Assembly: GCF_000212855.1 (NCBI RefSeq)
Contig: NZ_GL890993.1
Coordinates: forward strand, 2,193,189 to 2,257,188
From: Streptococcus sanguinis SK355
GTDB taxonomy: Bacteria > Bacillota > Bacilli > Lactobacillales > Streptococcaceae
Direction: 5' to 3'
DNA length: 64,000 bases
Part shown: positions 35,789-43,581 of the stretch, piece by piece
Numbering within the stretch: position 1 is the stretch's first letter
Layout: the number at the start of each line of letters is the position of its first letter
Notes under the pieces: generated by a model
What the model was told of the DNA's origin: nothing
Database searches by the model: none
Seen by the model: the letters and a program-made list of their open reading frames with translations, nothing else
Translations under genes and position numbers: made by a program

Positions 35789-37642
35789 TTATTTGCTCAG
35801 TCGAATCTTTCGGTAAAGTCCTAAAAGGGTTAGAACTACTAGACCGCCAAGAACCAATTCAATATTTTCGGCAGAGCCAGTCGCAGGAAGAACTTTTTTA
35901 GATTTTCCTTGACCGTCTGCTGCTTTATCAGAATCAGATGATTGATTTGGCTTAATACCGCCTTGAACTGCTTTATCAGGGGTACCAGGTTCAGCAGGTG
36001 CCGCTTGGTCAGTAATGAACAACTTACCATCTGTATATTCTACAGCATTGCTATTAGCGTCTAGAACTGTTACAGTGCCATCATCATTGACTTGGAAGAT
36101 AATATCTGTCACAGCCAAGTAACCTGTCGGAGCCGCTTCTTCATGGAAGGTGTAAACACCTGGCTCTAGGTTAATTTCCTTAGATTGGTCAGCTTCTGAA
36201 GTCCAAGATGCGACAGGACTGCCCTTGCTTTCCCGTCCCTTGAAAATCTGAATCTGCGCACCAGCAATTTCCTCACCAGCTAGATTGACCTTGCTGAAGG
36301 TTACCTGTTTGTCTGTTGGACTTTGAGTTTGCTTATTGACTACATTGACTGCAACCAATCTGCTGTCCCCAGAATCTCCAGATGCTGGACTGCCTACGTT
36401 CAAAGTCTTACCAAAATCCGTCGGGCTGATAGTAATATCCTCTGTCAGGCGGTCATAACCAGCCGGAGCAGTCGTTTCACGCAGGATATAAGTGTCGCGT
36501 AGAAGATTACCAACTTCCGCATTCCCATCCGCATCTGTCGTGATTGTGCCAACCACCTTATTGGTCGCTTTCCGCACCACTTCAAAGACTGCACCGCTCA
36601 GAGAAGCATTAGACTCATCTGTTTTGTGAACCTTCACCTTGAAGTTATAGCCTTCTGACTTTCCACCAGCAATTTGATAAGAGTATTCATTAGTTACAGA
36701 CACTGTCTCGGTATTGTTGTAGTTCATGGTAGCCTTATTTCCTACAACCTCTCCATCAGCCAAATCATAGTCGGCCAGCGTCTTGTACTCAACTAGGTAG
36801 CCGAAACCTTCTACATCTCCGAAGTTGATTGTCAAGCTATCGCCTTCAGCGCCAAAGGTCATCTTAGACTGGAAGTCTGCTGTTACATCTTCAGTCGAAT
36901 CGCGCGCCCAATCTCCATTATTCCAGCGCCAAGAGACCTTATAAACTCGTACAGAGTCTTGAACAATCTTAGCGTTTGTGTCACCCAGCTTGTCCGTCAC
37001 AGAGACATTTTTGTAGTTGCCCATGTTACGGTTAATGGCCACATTGTAGCGGATTTCATTCTTAGCATCGGCATCCCATTGAAAAGCACTCTTTTCTAAC
37101 AGAGACTCATACTTTTTCGGCGGTCCATTATAGTGAATGCTGCCGGCAGGAATCCTATTATTGCCTACAGTGAAAGTAGCTGGAATATCTCTTTCCTCAG
37201 TGACAACTTCGTGGTCAATCCGCGAATAGAAGAAAAACTCGCCTCTGACACTGGACTTCTGCTCCACATAGTCTGTGTATGTCAATGTGATGGTCTTGGC
37301 ATCGCTATCTAGGACTCCATTAGCCACCAGAGCTCCGTTTTCATCCTTGAGCTCAATAGCTGAGGAATTCCCAAAGGTAAATTCATTCGGCAAATGAATC
37401 ACTGTCGTATCACCCGCATGGGCTTGGTTGTCCGGCAGGGCAAACTTAGCATAGACACGGAAGGTCTGCCAGATATCTACACCATTGGTCAGCTGCTCAC
37501 CAGAGTTAGTGGTGAGATGCATTTCAGTGATGACATCATTCAATTCCGCCGCATGAGCCTTAAGGGTTCCAGCTAGGAAAGGCAGGAACACGCCTAGACA
37601 GAGAATGATTAACTGAAACCATACTCTCAGTTTTTTATTCAT
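35789..37642 (-). CDS. LPXTG adhesin with MSCRAMM-like head, short paralogue
   Basis: The 617-residue protein shares the build of the giant adhesin. A signal peptide (ending AHAAE) is followed by the same head region (FRVYAKFALPDNQ, VEQKSSVRGEFFFYSRIDH, KNVSVTDK). A CnaB domain (FKVKVHKTDESNASLSGAVFEVV) and just one SpaA-like repeat (KVNLAGEEIAGAQIQIFKG, PGVYTFHEEAAPTGY) come next. LPATG, a helix and RKIRLSK end it. The head is clearly homologous but diverged, while the last repeat is close to the last repeat of the giant protein. A longer frame reaches 37756, but AAAGGA lies before the ATG at 37642. It is wall-anchored by sortase A; the ligand is unknown. Confidence 0.92.
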   Translation of the reverse strand: MNKKLRVWFQLIILCLGVFLPFLAGTLKAHAAELNDVITEMHLTTNSGEQLTNGVDIWQTFRVYAKFALPDNQAHAGDTTVIHLPNEFTFGNSSAIELKDENGALVANGVLDSDAKTITLTYTDYVEQKSSVRGEFFFYSRIDHEVVTEERDIPATFTVGNNRIPAGSIHYNGPPKKYESLLEKSAFQWDADAKNEIRYNVAINRNMGNYKNVSVTDKLGDTNAKIVQDSVRVYKVSWRWNNGDWARDSTEDVTADFQSKMTFGAEGDSLTINFGDVEGFGYLVEYKTLADYDLADGEVVGNKATMNYNNTETVSVTNEYSYQIAGGKSEGYNFKVKVHKTDESNASLSGAVFEVVRKATNKVVGTITTDADGNAEVGNLLRDTYILRETTAPAGYDRLTEDITISPTDFGKTLNVGSPASGDSGDSRLVAVNVVNKQTQSPTDKQVTFSKVNLAGEEIAGAQIQIFKGRESKGSPVASWTSEADQSKEINLEPGVYTFHEEAAPTGYLAVTDIIFQVNDDGTVTVLDANSNAVEYTDGKLFITDQAAPAEPGTPDKAVQGGIKPNQSSDSDKAADGQGKSKKVLPATGSAENIELVLGGLVVLTLLGLYRKIRLSK

Positions 37643-37820
37643 GCAATTTTCCTTTCTCACAAGTAAAATTTGTTTAAAAGCACAGCGTATTGGCAAGCCA
37701 GTCGAACACGCCCTTTTTATGTTCTTCTGCCTTTTTGACAAACACTGGAAAGACAATACTAATTCATTGTACCATATTGACTATTAAAAAACTATAGGAA
37801 TGCTCACAGGGTTTTATCAT

Positions 37821-37858
37821 AAAAAGGAGAAAGAAGATGCTAAGCCTTCTCTCTCCTA
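37821..37858 (-). terminator. Terminator of the TetR-controlled operon
   Basis: AGGAGAGAGAAG pairs with CTTCTTTCTCCT (one mismatch) across about nine bases, followed by TTTTTATG on the minus strand. It lies 75 bases after the lipoprotein stop. Confidence 0.75.
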
Positions 37859-37932
37859 TTGATACACAAAACAGGTCAAAAGATGACCTAAAAATCATTG
37901 AACAAATTAAGATCTTCTATTTTGACAAAAAG

Positions 37933-38118
37933 TCAATCTTTCTGTGACGCACTGGAAGTTGCGTCTACCTGATTCTGATCTGCTTCTTCTTGTTTTGAAG
38001 AATTTCTTTCCGTCTTATCTGAAGTGTCAGGATCTTTCTGTACATGTCCGCAGGCCGTTAGGATAAAGACAGAAATCAGAGCCAGAAACAAGCTCCCAAT
38101 TTTCTTGAACCCAGACAT
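37933..38118 (-). CDS. Small lipoprotein of unknown function
   Basis: The 61-residue protein has a lipoprotein signal peptide with lipobox LTAC (Cys at about 23). A hydrophilic tail rich in Asp, Glu, Ser, Gln and Lys, with no fold signature, follows. It would be lipid-anchored on the outer face of the membrane. It is the third gene of an operon with a membrane protein and an NrdI-like flavodoxin under TetR-type operators. The stretch before the ATG has AGGGAGGACTCGT. Confidence 0.8.
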   Translation of the reverse strand: MSGFKKIGSLFLALISVFILTACGHVQKDPDTSDKTERNSSKQEEADQNQVDATSSASQKD

Positions 38119-38151
38119 ACGAGTCCTCCCTTTATGCGAAACTTGATGAGA

Positions 38152-38499
38152 CTAGTACCCCGCCAAAAATGCCTGCACAGTCTTGACATCTTCTGGACTA
38201 CCGCCTTGGTCAATATCGCAGATATGCTGTAGCCCATACTTTTCAATAATCAAGGCAGTCGCTCCGCAGAAGGTCCGGCCGTGTTTAACAGAGTCACCAT
38301 TGTTAACAAAACCTTTAATCAGCCCAGGATGTTTCTTGATAAAGCGTTTGGTAGACCAGGGAATTTCCCCAGCACCAGCATTTCGAGTAATGAGAATGCA
38401 AGGCTCTTCCAGTTTCTCCTTGATGCTCTGGGTCGGATAGCCCAGTGATTCTGCAAATCGTTTTCCAATACCAGTATTTGAATCATAAACTACAATCAT
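38152..38499 (-). CDS. NrdI-like flavodoxin, copy 1
   Basis: The 115-residue protein has the NrdI flavodoxin pattern. It shows VYDSNTGIGKRFAESLG (phosphate loop region), LITRNAGAGEIPWSTKRFIKKH and IKGFVNNGDSVKHGRTFCGA (flavin loops). NrdI reduces the manganese cofactor path of class Ib ribonucleotide reductase NrdF. No nrdE, nrdF or nrdH is nearby, and a second NrdI-like gene lies at 47416-47796, so a redox role outside NrdF is possible. AGGTG lies six bases before the ATG at 38499, which also matches the paralogue's start; GTG and ATG codons just upstream are alternatives. Confidence 0.78.
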   Translation of the reverse strand: MIVVYDSNTGIGKRFAESLGYPTQSIKEKLEEPCILITRNAGAGEIPWSTKRFIKKHPGLIKGFVNNGDSVKHGRTFCGATALIIEKYGLQHICDIDQGGSPEDVKTVQAFLAGY

Positions 38500-38508
38500 C
38501 TTCATCAC

Positions 38509-38832
38509 CTACTTTCTTAAAAAAAGGATAGCAAACCAAGTCGCAAAGCCTAAAACCACAACATCAGAGATGAGCATAAGCATAAACTCTAAATCTGGCA
38601 TCATGTGAATGTAAATCAGCAATGACAAAGTTGTCAAAGCCAGTACCGCCAGCTTAGCAACTGCCGGCAAGCCCGGAATCAAAGCTGCTCCGATTAGAAC
38701 AATGATGAGACCTCCGACTAAAAATGACTGAAAATCCACACTTAAACTAAAACCAACTGTCACACCGCCGTAGCCAATGGTCAAAAGACCAATCGCGACC
38801 AGACAGATACCCAAAATAGCCATTCCACTCAT
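38509..38832 (-). CDS. Small membrane protein, first gene of the TetR-controlled operon
   Basis: The 107-residue protein is almost entirely hydrophobic, with four predicted helices (about 3-22, 32-52, 56-76 and 84-104) and few charges. No family is recognised. AAGGAGGA lies seven bases before the ATG at 38832, which is preferred to an upstream codon at 38856. Two TetR-type operators lie 48 to 157 bases upstream. The next gene, NrdI-like, starts within a few bases of its stop. Confidence 0.75.
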   Translation of the reverse strand: MSGMAILGICLVAIGLLTIGYGGVTVGFSLSVDFQSFLVGGLIIVLIGAALIPGLPAVAKLAVLALTTLSLLIYIHMMPDLEFMLMLISDVVVLGFATWFAILFLRK

Positions 38833-38879
38833 AGCAAATCCTCCTTGCTTGTTCATTCTATTTCCTCACTTTCTATTTT

Positions 38880-38907
38880 TGAATGAACGCTTCCAAATAT
38901 TCATTCA
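38880..38907. promoter_or_regulatory. TetR-type operator 1
   Basis: TGAATGAA and TTCATTCA flank 12 bases. It is nearest the membrane-protein start and well placed to block the operon's promoter. Confidence 0.7.
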
Positions 38908-38961
38908 AAGCTTTCTAACCATTCCTATTCGCACTACATAAGACATCACCTCCTTTGTTTG

Positions 38962-38989
38962 TGAATGAATAGTTTTAGAAATTCATTCA
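38962..38989. promoter_or_regulatory. TetR-type operator 2
   Basis: TGAATGAA and TTCATTCA flank 12 bases, with an extra G/C pair outside. It lies 82 bases from operator 1, centre to centre, close to eight helical turns. Confidence 0.7.
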
Positions 38990-39017
38990 CAAATGCTTTT
39001 AAGAAAAGGAATTTCCT

Positions 39018-39584
39018 CTATTTGGAAAAAATCCCCTTAACAAAATATTTAACTAAAGTCTCAATGCTATTGAAGTAGCCTGAAAATTCCTGCTCTGTGA
39101 CATGCATGTCTATGTAGTAAATCAAGTCATAAACCTTCATAATCTCAGCTATTTTCTCCTTCGAAAAGCCCTCTTCCTGCAAGCGCTGGCTGAAGGTCTG
39201 AATCAGAAACTGATGAAAGGCATTGGACGCTCGGCCGGAATCCTGATTATAGTAATCGTGCAGAATCTGAGAAATGCCCGGCTTGTTCCACTCAGCTAGA
39301 ATTTTATTGGGCGAAATCAACTCAAAAGTAACTGCAAAAAGCTGTTCAACGATTGCCTCGGGCTCGCCCTGCCAGTCCACACGCCGCATGGTTTCCTCAC
39401 GTATACGGCTATTTTCAGCTATATAAACCTCCAAGAAGATAGCTTCCTTAGACTCATAATACTTGTAAAAAGATCCGACAGCCATCTGGCTTCTCTTAGC
39501 AATATCAGAAATTCCAGCTGCCTTATAGCCTTTTTCTGCAAAGACTTCTCTAGCCGCAGCCAGGAGCTCATTTTTTTTATCCAT
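39018..39584 (-). CDS. TetR/AcrR family transcriptional regulator
   Basis: The 188-residue protein has a TetR helix-turn-helix at the start (LLAAAREVFAEKGYKAAGI, then SDIAKRSQMAVGSFYKYYESKEAIF). A helical ligand-binding and dimer domain follows. A longer frame reaches 39629, but that runs into an operator, and GAGGCGTGG before the ATG at 39584 supports the shorter start. Three matching operators, one before its own gene and two before the adjoining operon, suggest that it represses itself and the membrane protein/NrdI/lipoprotein operon. The ligand is unknown. Confidence 0.92.
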   Translation of the reverse strand: MDKKNELLAAAREVFAEKGYKAAGISDIAKRSQMAVGSFYKYYESKEAIFLEVYIAENSRIREETMRRVDWQGEPEAIVEQLFAVTFELISPNKILAEWNKPGISQILHDYYNQDSGRASNAFHQFLIQTFSQRLQEEGFSKEKIAEIMKVYDLIYYIDMHVTEQEFSGYFNSIETLVKYFVKGIFSK

Positions 39585-39600
39585 TTCCACGCCTCTTTTG

Positions 39601-39628
39601 TGAATGAATTTTATTTTATGTTCATTCA
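39601..39628. promoter_or_regulatory. TetR-type operator 3 (autoregulatory)
   Basis: TGAATGAA and TTCATTCA flank 12 bases, 17 bases before the TetR start codon. It also lies about 15 bases upstream of the -35 of the divergent gene at 39736. Confidence 0.7.
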
Positions 39629-39643
39629 TATTTTAACACAATC

Positions 39644-39673
39644 TTGCCACTTGTCAAGCATTTATGTTATACT
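39644..39673 (+). promoter_or_regulatory. Promoter of the membrane-protein gene at 39736
   Basis: TTGCCA (39644-39649) and TATACT (39668-39673) are spaced by 18 bases. A TetR-type operator ends 15 bases upstream, so co-regulation is possible. Confidence 0.5.
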
Positions 39674-39735
39674 ATACAAAAAAAGATAGTTTGCTAATCA
39701 AATTATTTTTTAGATTATATTTTGGAGGTTGAGCT

Positions 39736-40689
39736 ATGCTCAAGGAAAGACGAAACCAAGGTACCATCGCCCTACTGGTAATTTCTCTTATTTTTCTAGT
39801 TGTTGCTGCAGTGATGGGCTTTATCCAATACCAAAAAGTCAACACCAAGACTGCCTATGACCGAAATAGCGAGCCTGGAGCAGATTCAGCAGTCTATGCT
39901 GAAGTGTCATATATTTTTCCAGAGGCTCTGATTGAAGTAGAAGATAATACTCAAGTTTGGCTGGTTGCTTACCAAGACGAATATGTTGGTCTGCAGGCTA
40001 AAAAAGGGGACAAGCAGGTTGCCCAGCTCTTGGAAAAAGAGAAAAAGGGCGAGCTGGAAAAAAATCCTGTCCGAATCGTTGGCTCCTACGTTAATGCTAA
40101 CTCCCCTAAAAAAAATCAGGGCTATATCTCTAATTATGGCAGCCTCGTTCGCGGTCTCTTAGCAGACAATCCCGAAGTCATCACAGTAATGTCAAGCAGC
40201 TCCTATATCTCTATCACTGAATTTGAATCTGACAATCTTGCATTCATGTTCTACATTCTGTTTTTGATTGGACTCAGTGTTTTCTTTGTCGTTATGGGAA
40301 TTATCGGCCGCAAGAAAAATATCGCTGCCTACGAAGAAATCTATGCAGCCTATCCAGAGGCCAAGAACAATCTCAATATCCTGCTTGAGCAAGCTTCTTT
40401 CCACGACGATGTGCTGAAAATTGCTGTTTATAAAGACCATCTCATTACCTACTATCGAGGTTTCAAAGCAATTGATCTCAAACAGGTCGTCCATCTCTAC
40501 CACCACATTCTCACCATGCATCGCGGCTTCGTTGCTTCAAACAGAAACTCAACCTTAGTTGCTATTCGAAACAATCAAAAGAAATACCAAATGCCTATTA
40601 AGAACATTGGTAAAACAACAGACACCAAACTCCAGTCAACCTTTGACTATCTCTACAACCACTTCCCTCATATCAGATTGGGTGTGTAA
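39736..40689 (+). CDS. Two-helix membrane protein of unknown function
   Basis: The 317-residue protein has hydrophobic segments at about 11-30 and 170-190. An extracellular middle domain (about 35-165) is rich in Val, Tyr and Glu, and the cytosolic carboxyl domain (about 195-317) contains YRGFKAIDLKQVVHLYHHI. I do not recognise the family. TTTGGAGGTTGAGCT before the ATG is a good ribosome site. It is divergent from the TetR gene and followed by a strong terminator, so it forms its own transcript. Confidence 0.78.
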   Translation: MLKERRNQGTIALLVISLIFLVVAAVMGFIQYQKVNTKTAYDRNSEPGADSAVYAEVSYIFPEALIEVEDNTQVWLVAYQDEYVGLQAKKGDKQVAQLLEKEKKGELEKNPVRIVGSYVNANSPKKNQGYISNYGSLVRGLLADNPEVITVMSSSSYISITEFESDNLAFMFYILFLIGLSVFFVVMGIIGRKKNIAAYEEIYAAYPEAKNNLNILLEQASFHDDVLKIAVYKDHLITYYRGFKAIDLKQVVHLYHHILTMHRGFVASNRNSTLVAIRNNQKKYQMPIKNIGKTTDTKLQSTFDYLYNHFPHIRLGV

Positions 40690-40699
40690 TAGCACATAA

Positions 40700-40732
40700 A
40701 ACTCAAGCTAGAAAATCTAGCTTGAGTTTTTT
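40700..40732 (+). terminator. Strong terminator
   Basis: AACTCAAGCTAG pairs perfectly with CTAGCTTGAGTT across five bases, followed by TTTTAG, 11 bases after the stop at 40689. Confidence 0.9.
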
Positions 40733-40812
40733 AGATACAAAAAGACAGGAGCAGAATACGATCCAGCTCCATTTATTTTTATGATAGGCTTGTCAGAACG
40801 TTTTTCAGCAAA

Positions 40813-41229
40813 TTACTTGCCTTCTTTTTCCTTTCTGCGCTTGGCCAAAGCGCTGTTAATCTTCTTGGTCTTAAGATTTGTATCCAAGTAAAGAAAGAGC
40901 CATACAAAGAGATAAATCAGAATAAAATCTAGCCAGAAATGCCAGTTGGCAATTAAAAATCCCCAGTTATTGTAGACCATGAAGCAGCATACCAAGACTG
41001 CGACCGCAGCAAAATGCAGCAAAACTGAGACTGAAAAAGAGAATCGGTCTTCAAGAGTTTTTAACATTGAACTGATGAGTCCGATCAAGCCGCTCATCAC
41101 CATGACACTGATGATATTACTTGTTGTGGGCGGATTTTTTTGAATAGAGAGAGCAAGGACAATCAGATAGACTGCACTCCCCCTCTGGATGCCCATTAAT
41201 ATAGCGTGTAGACATTTTTTTATACTCAT
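40813..41229 (-). CDS. DUF3021 family membrane protein
   Basis: The 138-residue protein has four helices (about 8-28, 39-57, 68-88 and 97-117) and a basic tail (KRRKEKEGK). Length, topology and its place right after a LytTR gene fit DUF3021. LytTR-DUF3021 pairs often form one-component membrane regulators in Firmicutes, where the membrane partner restrains the DNA-binding protein. GGAGG lies six bases before the ATG at 41229. It is the last gene of the ABC-2 transporter operon. Confidence 0.85.
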   Translation of the reverse strand: MSIKKCLHAILMGIQRGSAVYLIVLALSIQKNPPTTSNIISVMVMSGLIGLISSMLKTLEDRFSFSVSVLLHFAAVAVLVCCFMVYNNWGFLIANWHFWLDFILIYLFVWLFLYLDTNLKTKKINSALAKRRKEKEGK

Positions 41230-41239
41230 CACTTACCTC

Positions 41240-41695
41240 CTAGATTCCCAGATATTCCATTAAGAGTTTAACATAGCGACGGCTGACTTCGGTCTTGATT
41301 TGATTGGTCAGCTTGGCCGTCATATTGCCAGAAAAGCTGTCAGATAAGGACTCCAGATGGTCAATATTGATGACAGCATGCCGGGAAACCTGGATAAAGT
41401 TCGAGCTGCTAATCCGCTGCTGAAAGCGAGTCAAGGTCTCTGTCGTCTGGTAAATGCTTTCTCTACTGTAAATCATCAGAGTTGTCTGGTTGATGTCTGC
41501 TAGGATAATATCTTCAGTCTTCAGCATGACCAGTTTATCGTCTGACTTGATCGGCAGGACGCCACTTGGCCCTGCCTTGTACTGCTCTAAATAATCTAAG
41601 ATGGCCTTGGCTTCTGCCGCTAGCTGGTCTGCCTTGACCACAACCAGCGGATCCTTAGATGAAATGGTTGGATCTGTTTCAAATTTTGCTTGCAA
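41240..41695 (-). CDS. LytTR-domain DNA-binding regulator
   Basis: The 151-residue protein has a LytTR domain in its second half. VMLKTEDIILADINQTTLMIYSR and NFIQVSRHAVINIDHLESL are the strand-helix features, and VSRRYVKLLMEYLG is the end. The first 45 residues are an ordinary helix and there is no receiver domain. A TTG at 41695 with GGGAG upstream is the likely start. It lies between an ABC-2 transporter and its DUF3021 partner, so it probably controls the transporter operon. Confidence 0.87.
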   Translation of the reverse strand: MQAKFETDPTISSKDPLVVVKADQLAAEAKAILDYLEQYKAGPSGVLPIKSDDKLVMLKTEDIILADINQTTLMIYSRESIYQTTETLTRFQQRISSSNFIQVSRHAVINIDHLESLSDSFSGNMTAKLTNQIKTEVSRRYVKLLMEYLGI

Positions 41696-41717
41696 GAGGA
41701 AGCTCCCTATTCACATT

Positions 41718-42563
41718 CTATTGTAGTTTCAGCCGGCGGATGGCAATCATATTTTGCACCATCCAAATAAGCGCTATTGCAACTAAAACTATTCCAACTA
41801 TATAGAAAGTTTCTGTCCTTGTCAAGAGCTCCTGCCATTCAATGCGAATTCCCATTGTTTTTTCGAAAGCTGCTTGCGGCTGGCTGTTATTGGCAAAAGT
41901 ATCTGCTAGACTTTCCTTCATGAGAACCTGTCTGAAAAGAGAGGCCATATAGTTAGAAGGCGTAAGCTTCATTAGATTTTGTGCCATATTCGGCAAGGTT
42001 CCAATGGGGATATAGGTTCCCACTAGAAAACCAGATGTAGCTCCGACTACTGTCGCCAATTTCCCCAGACTATCCACTGATTTGAAACATTGAACAATCA
42101 GAGCATTTATCAGTGTGGCTAAGAGACTGTTCAAGAGCATCAGAAACATCAGGTAAGGAAGACTCCCCCATTCAAAGGAAACTTTATCCTCCAGCGTAAA
42201 ATAGCTGAGCATAAAGGCAAACATAATGACCTGCATCAAAAAGCCGATAATAACAGAGCTGACAAGATAACTAAGCTGCAATCCCCATGGTCCCAAGTCT
42301 GTGATAAAGAGGTCGTCTGTCACCTTCCGCTCCCGGTCTTCGACCTGCCGAGAGAAAGCTGCCAATGTGGTCGTTAATCCTGTAACTGCCAATACACCGC
42401 CAATCAGCCACAAGTCCATCAGCTGGCTGGAATGAGCTTTGTAATTATTTTTCAAAAAAACGATATAAAGCACAAAGGGAATAATCGCTCCGAAGAGGGA
42501 CAAAATTACCCCACTGCGGTTTCGGAAATAAAGTAAAAAATTACGTTTTATCAAAGCGAGCAT
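41718..42563 (-). CDS. ABC-2 type transporter permease
   Basis: The 281-residue protein has six membrane helices (near 19-39, 55-75, 100-125, 133-155, 166-186 and 248-270). The ABC-2 pattern includes GGVLAVTGLTTTLAAFSRQVEDRERKVTDDL in the cytosolic loop after helix 2. It pairs with the ATPase one base upstream. Such exporters move drugs, antimicrobial peptides or polymers, and the substrate is not evident. The LytTR-DUF3021 pair downstream points to induced expression. Confidence 0.9.
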   Translation of the reverse strand: MLALIKRNFLLYFRNRSGVILSLFGAIIPFVLYIVFLKNNYKAHSSQLMDLWLIGGVLAVTGLTTTLAAFSRQVEDRERKVTDDLFITDLGPWGLQLSYLVSSVIIGFLMQVIMFAFMLSYFTLEDKVSFEWGSLPYLMFLMLLNSLLATLINALIVQCFKSVDSLGKLATVVGATSGFLVGTYIPIGTLPNMAQNLMKLTPSNYMASLFRQVLMKESLADTFANNSQPQAAFEKTMGIRIEWQELLTRTETFYIVGIVLVAIALIWMVQNMIAIRRLKLQ

Positions 42564-42564
42564 A

Positions 42565-43431
42565 TTAGCGTACCTCTCTTCCTGTCAGTGCCATAAAGGC
42601 ATCGTCCATGGTTCCGGGTTGAAATTCAAATTGTTCGATATAGGGACCAGCCTGAGCCAATAAGGTCAGTGCTTCTTGAGTCGTTTTAGGGTGGAGGATA
42701 AATTCTCCCACCTTGACTTGCTCCCAAGCGCAGCCTCTTGGCAAACTTTTCTCTAAACCTACTGAGTCTTGACTCAAAATCCGTAAGGCATTACGGGCAT
42801 AGTTTCCCTTAATCTGGTCTGCAGAGCCTTGGGCAATGACCTGACCATGGTCTACGATATAGATCTTATCCGCATCATCAGCTTCATTGAGATAGTGGGT
42901 TGTCAAGACAATGGTCATCTGCTCTTCTTTCTGAATTTGCTTGAGCAAACTCCAAATACTCTCCCGAGTCTGAATGTCCAAGCCTGTGGTCGGCTCATCC
43001 AGAAAGAGCAGGTCGGGACTATTGAGTAGGGCTCGCGCAATGTCCACCCGACGCTTTTGACCACCGGACAGTGTCCCATAAGGCTGCTTGGCAAAGGCTG
43101 ATAATCCCAGCTGAGAGACCAAGCGATCGATTCTACCTGCCGGCATCTCCTTGTACTGCTTGGCTCTGATGGTCAGATTTTCCAAAACTGTCAGCCGGGC
43201 GTCCAACACACTGTTTTGGAAAACCACACCCAACTTAAGCTTTTCAGCATAGCAAATCTGCCCGGATGTCGGCCGCAAGAGACCTATCAGCATCTGAATA
43301 GTTGTCGATTTTCCTGCACCATTAGGGCCTAGAATAGCTGTAAAACTGCCTCTCTCAATCTGAATATTCAGATCATTAACTGCCACCTTATCGCCATAAA
43401 CCTTGCTAAGATTTTTCGTTTCTACTAACAT
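42565..43431 (-). CDS. ABC transporter ATP-binding protein (ABC-2 exporter)
   Basis: The 288-residue ATPase has Walker A GPNGAGKST (about 36-44), Q-loop VVFQNSVLD, signature LSGGQKRR, Walker B LLFLDEPTTGLD and the switch TTHYL. The carboxyl 70 residues form the accessory domain of DrrA/CcmA-like exporters. It starts an operon of ATPase, permease, LytTR and DUF3021, with AAAAGGAGAAAAGATC before the ATG. The permease follows after one base. Confidence 0.93.
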   Translation of the reverse strand: MLVETKNLSKVYGDKVAVNDLNIQIERGSFTAILGPNGAGKSTTIQMLIGLLRPTSGQICYAEKLKLGVVFQNSVLDARLTVLENLTIRAKQYKEMPAGRIDRLVSQLGLSAFAKQPYGTLSGGQKRRVDIARALLNSPDLLFLDEPTTGLDIQTRESIWSLLKQIQKEEQMTIVLTTHYLNEADDADKIYIVDHGQVIAQGSADQIKGNYARNALRILSQDSVGLEKSLPRGCAWEQVKVGEFILHPKTTQEALTLLAQAGPYIEQFEFQPGTMDDAFMALTGREVR

Positions 43432-43546
43432 GATCTTTTCTCCTTTTCTTTACTTCTGAGACTATGATAGCAAGTTGTTTTTGAAAAATCTCAGCTTTTT
43501 GGACAAGCGGTAAAATGAGGGAGATGAGAGGTGAAAATCCAGACAT

Positions 43547-43577
43547 CAAAAAATCCCCGATCTCTGGTCAGGGATTT
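43547..43577 (-). terminator. Terminator of the second bceAB operon
   Basis: AATCCCTGA pairs with TCGGGGATT (one mismatch) across about ten bases on the minus strand, followed by TTTTTGATG, just after the permease stop. Confidence 0.8.
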
Positions 43578-43581
43578 GCTC

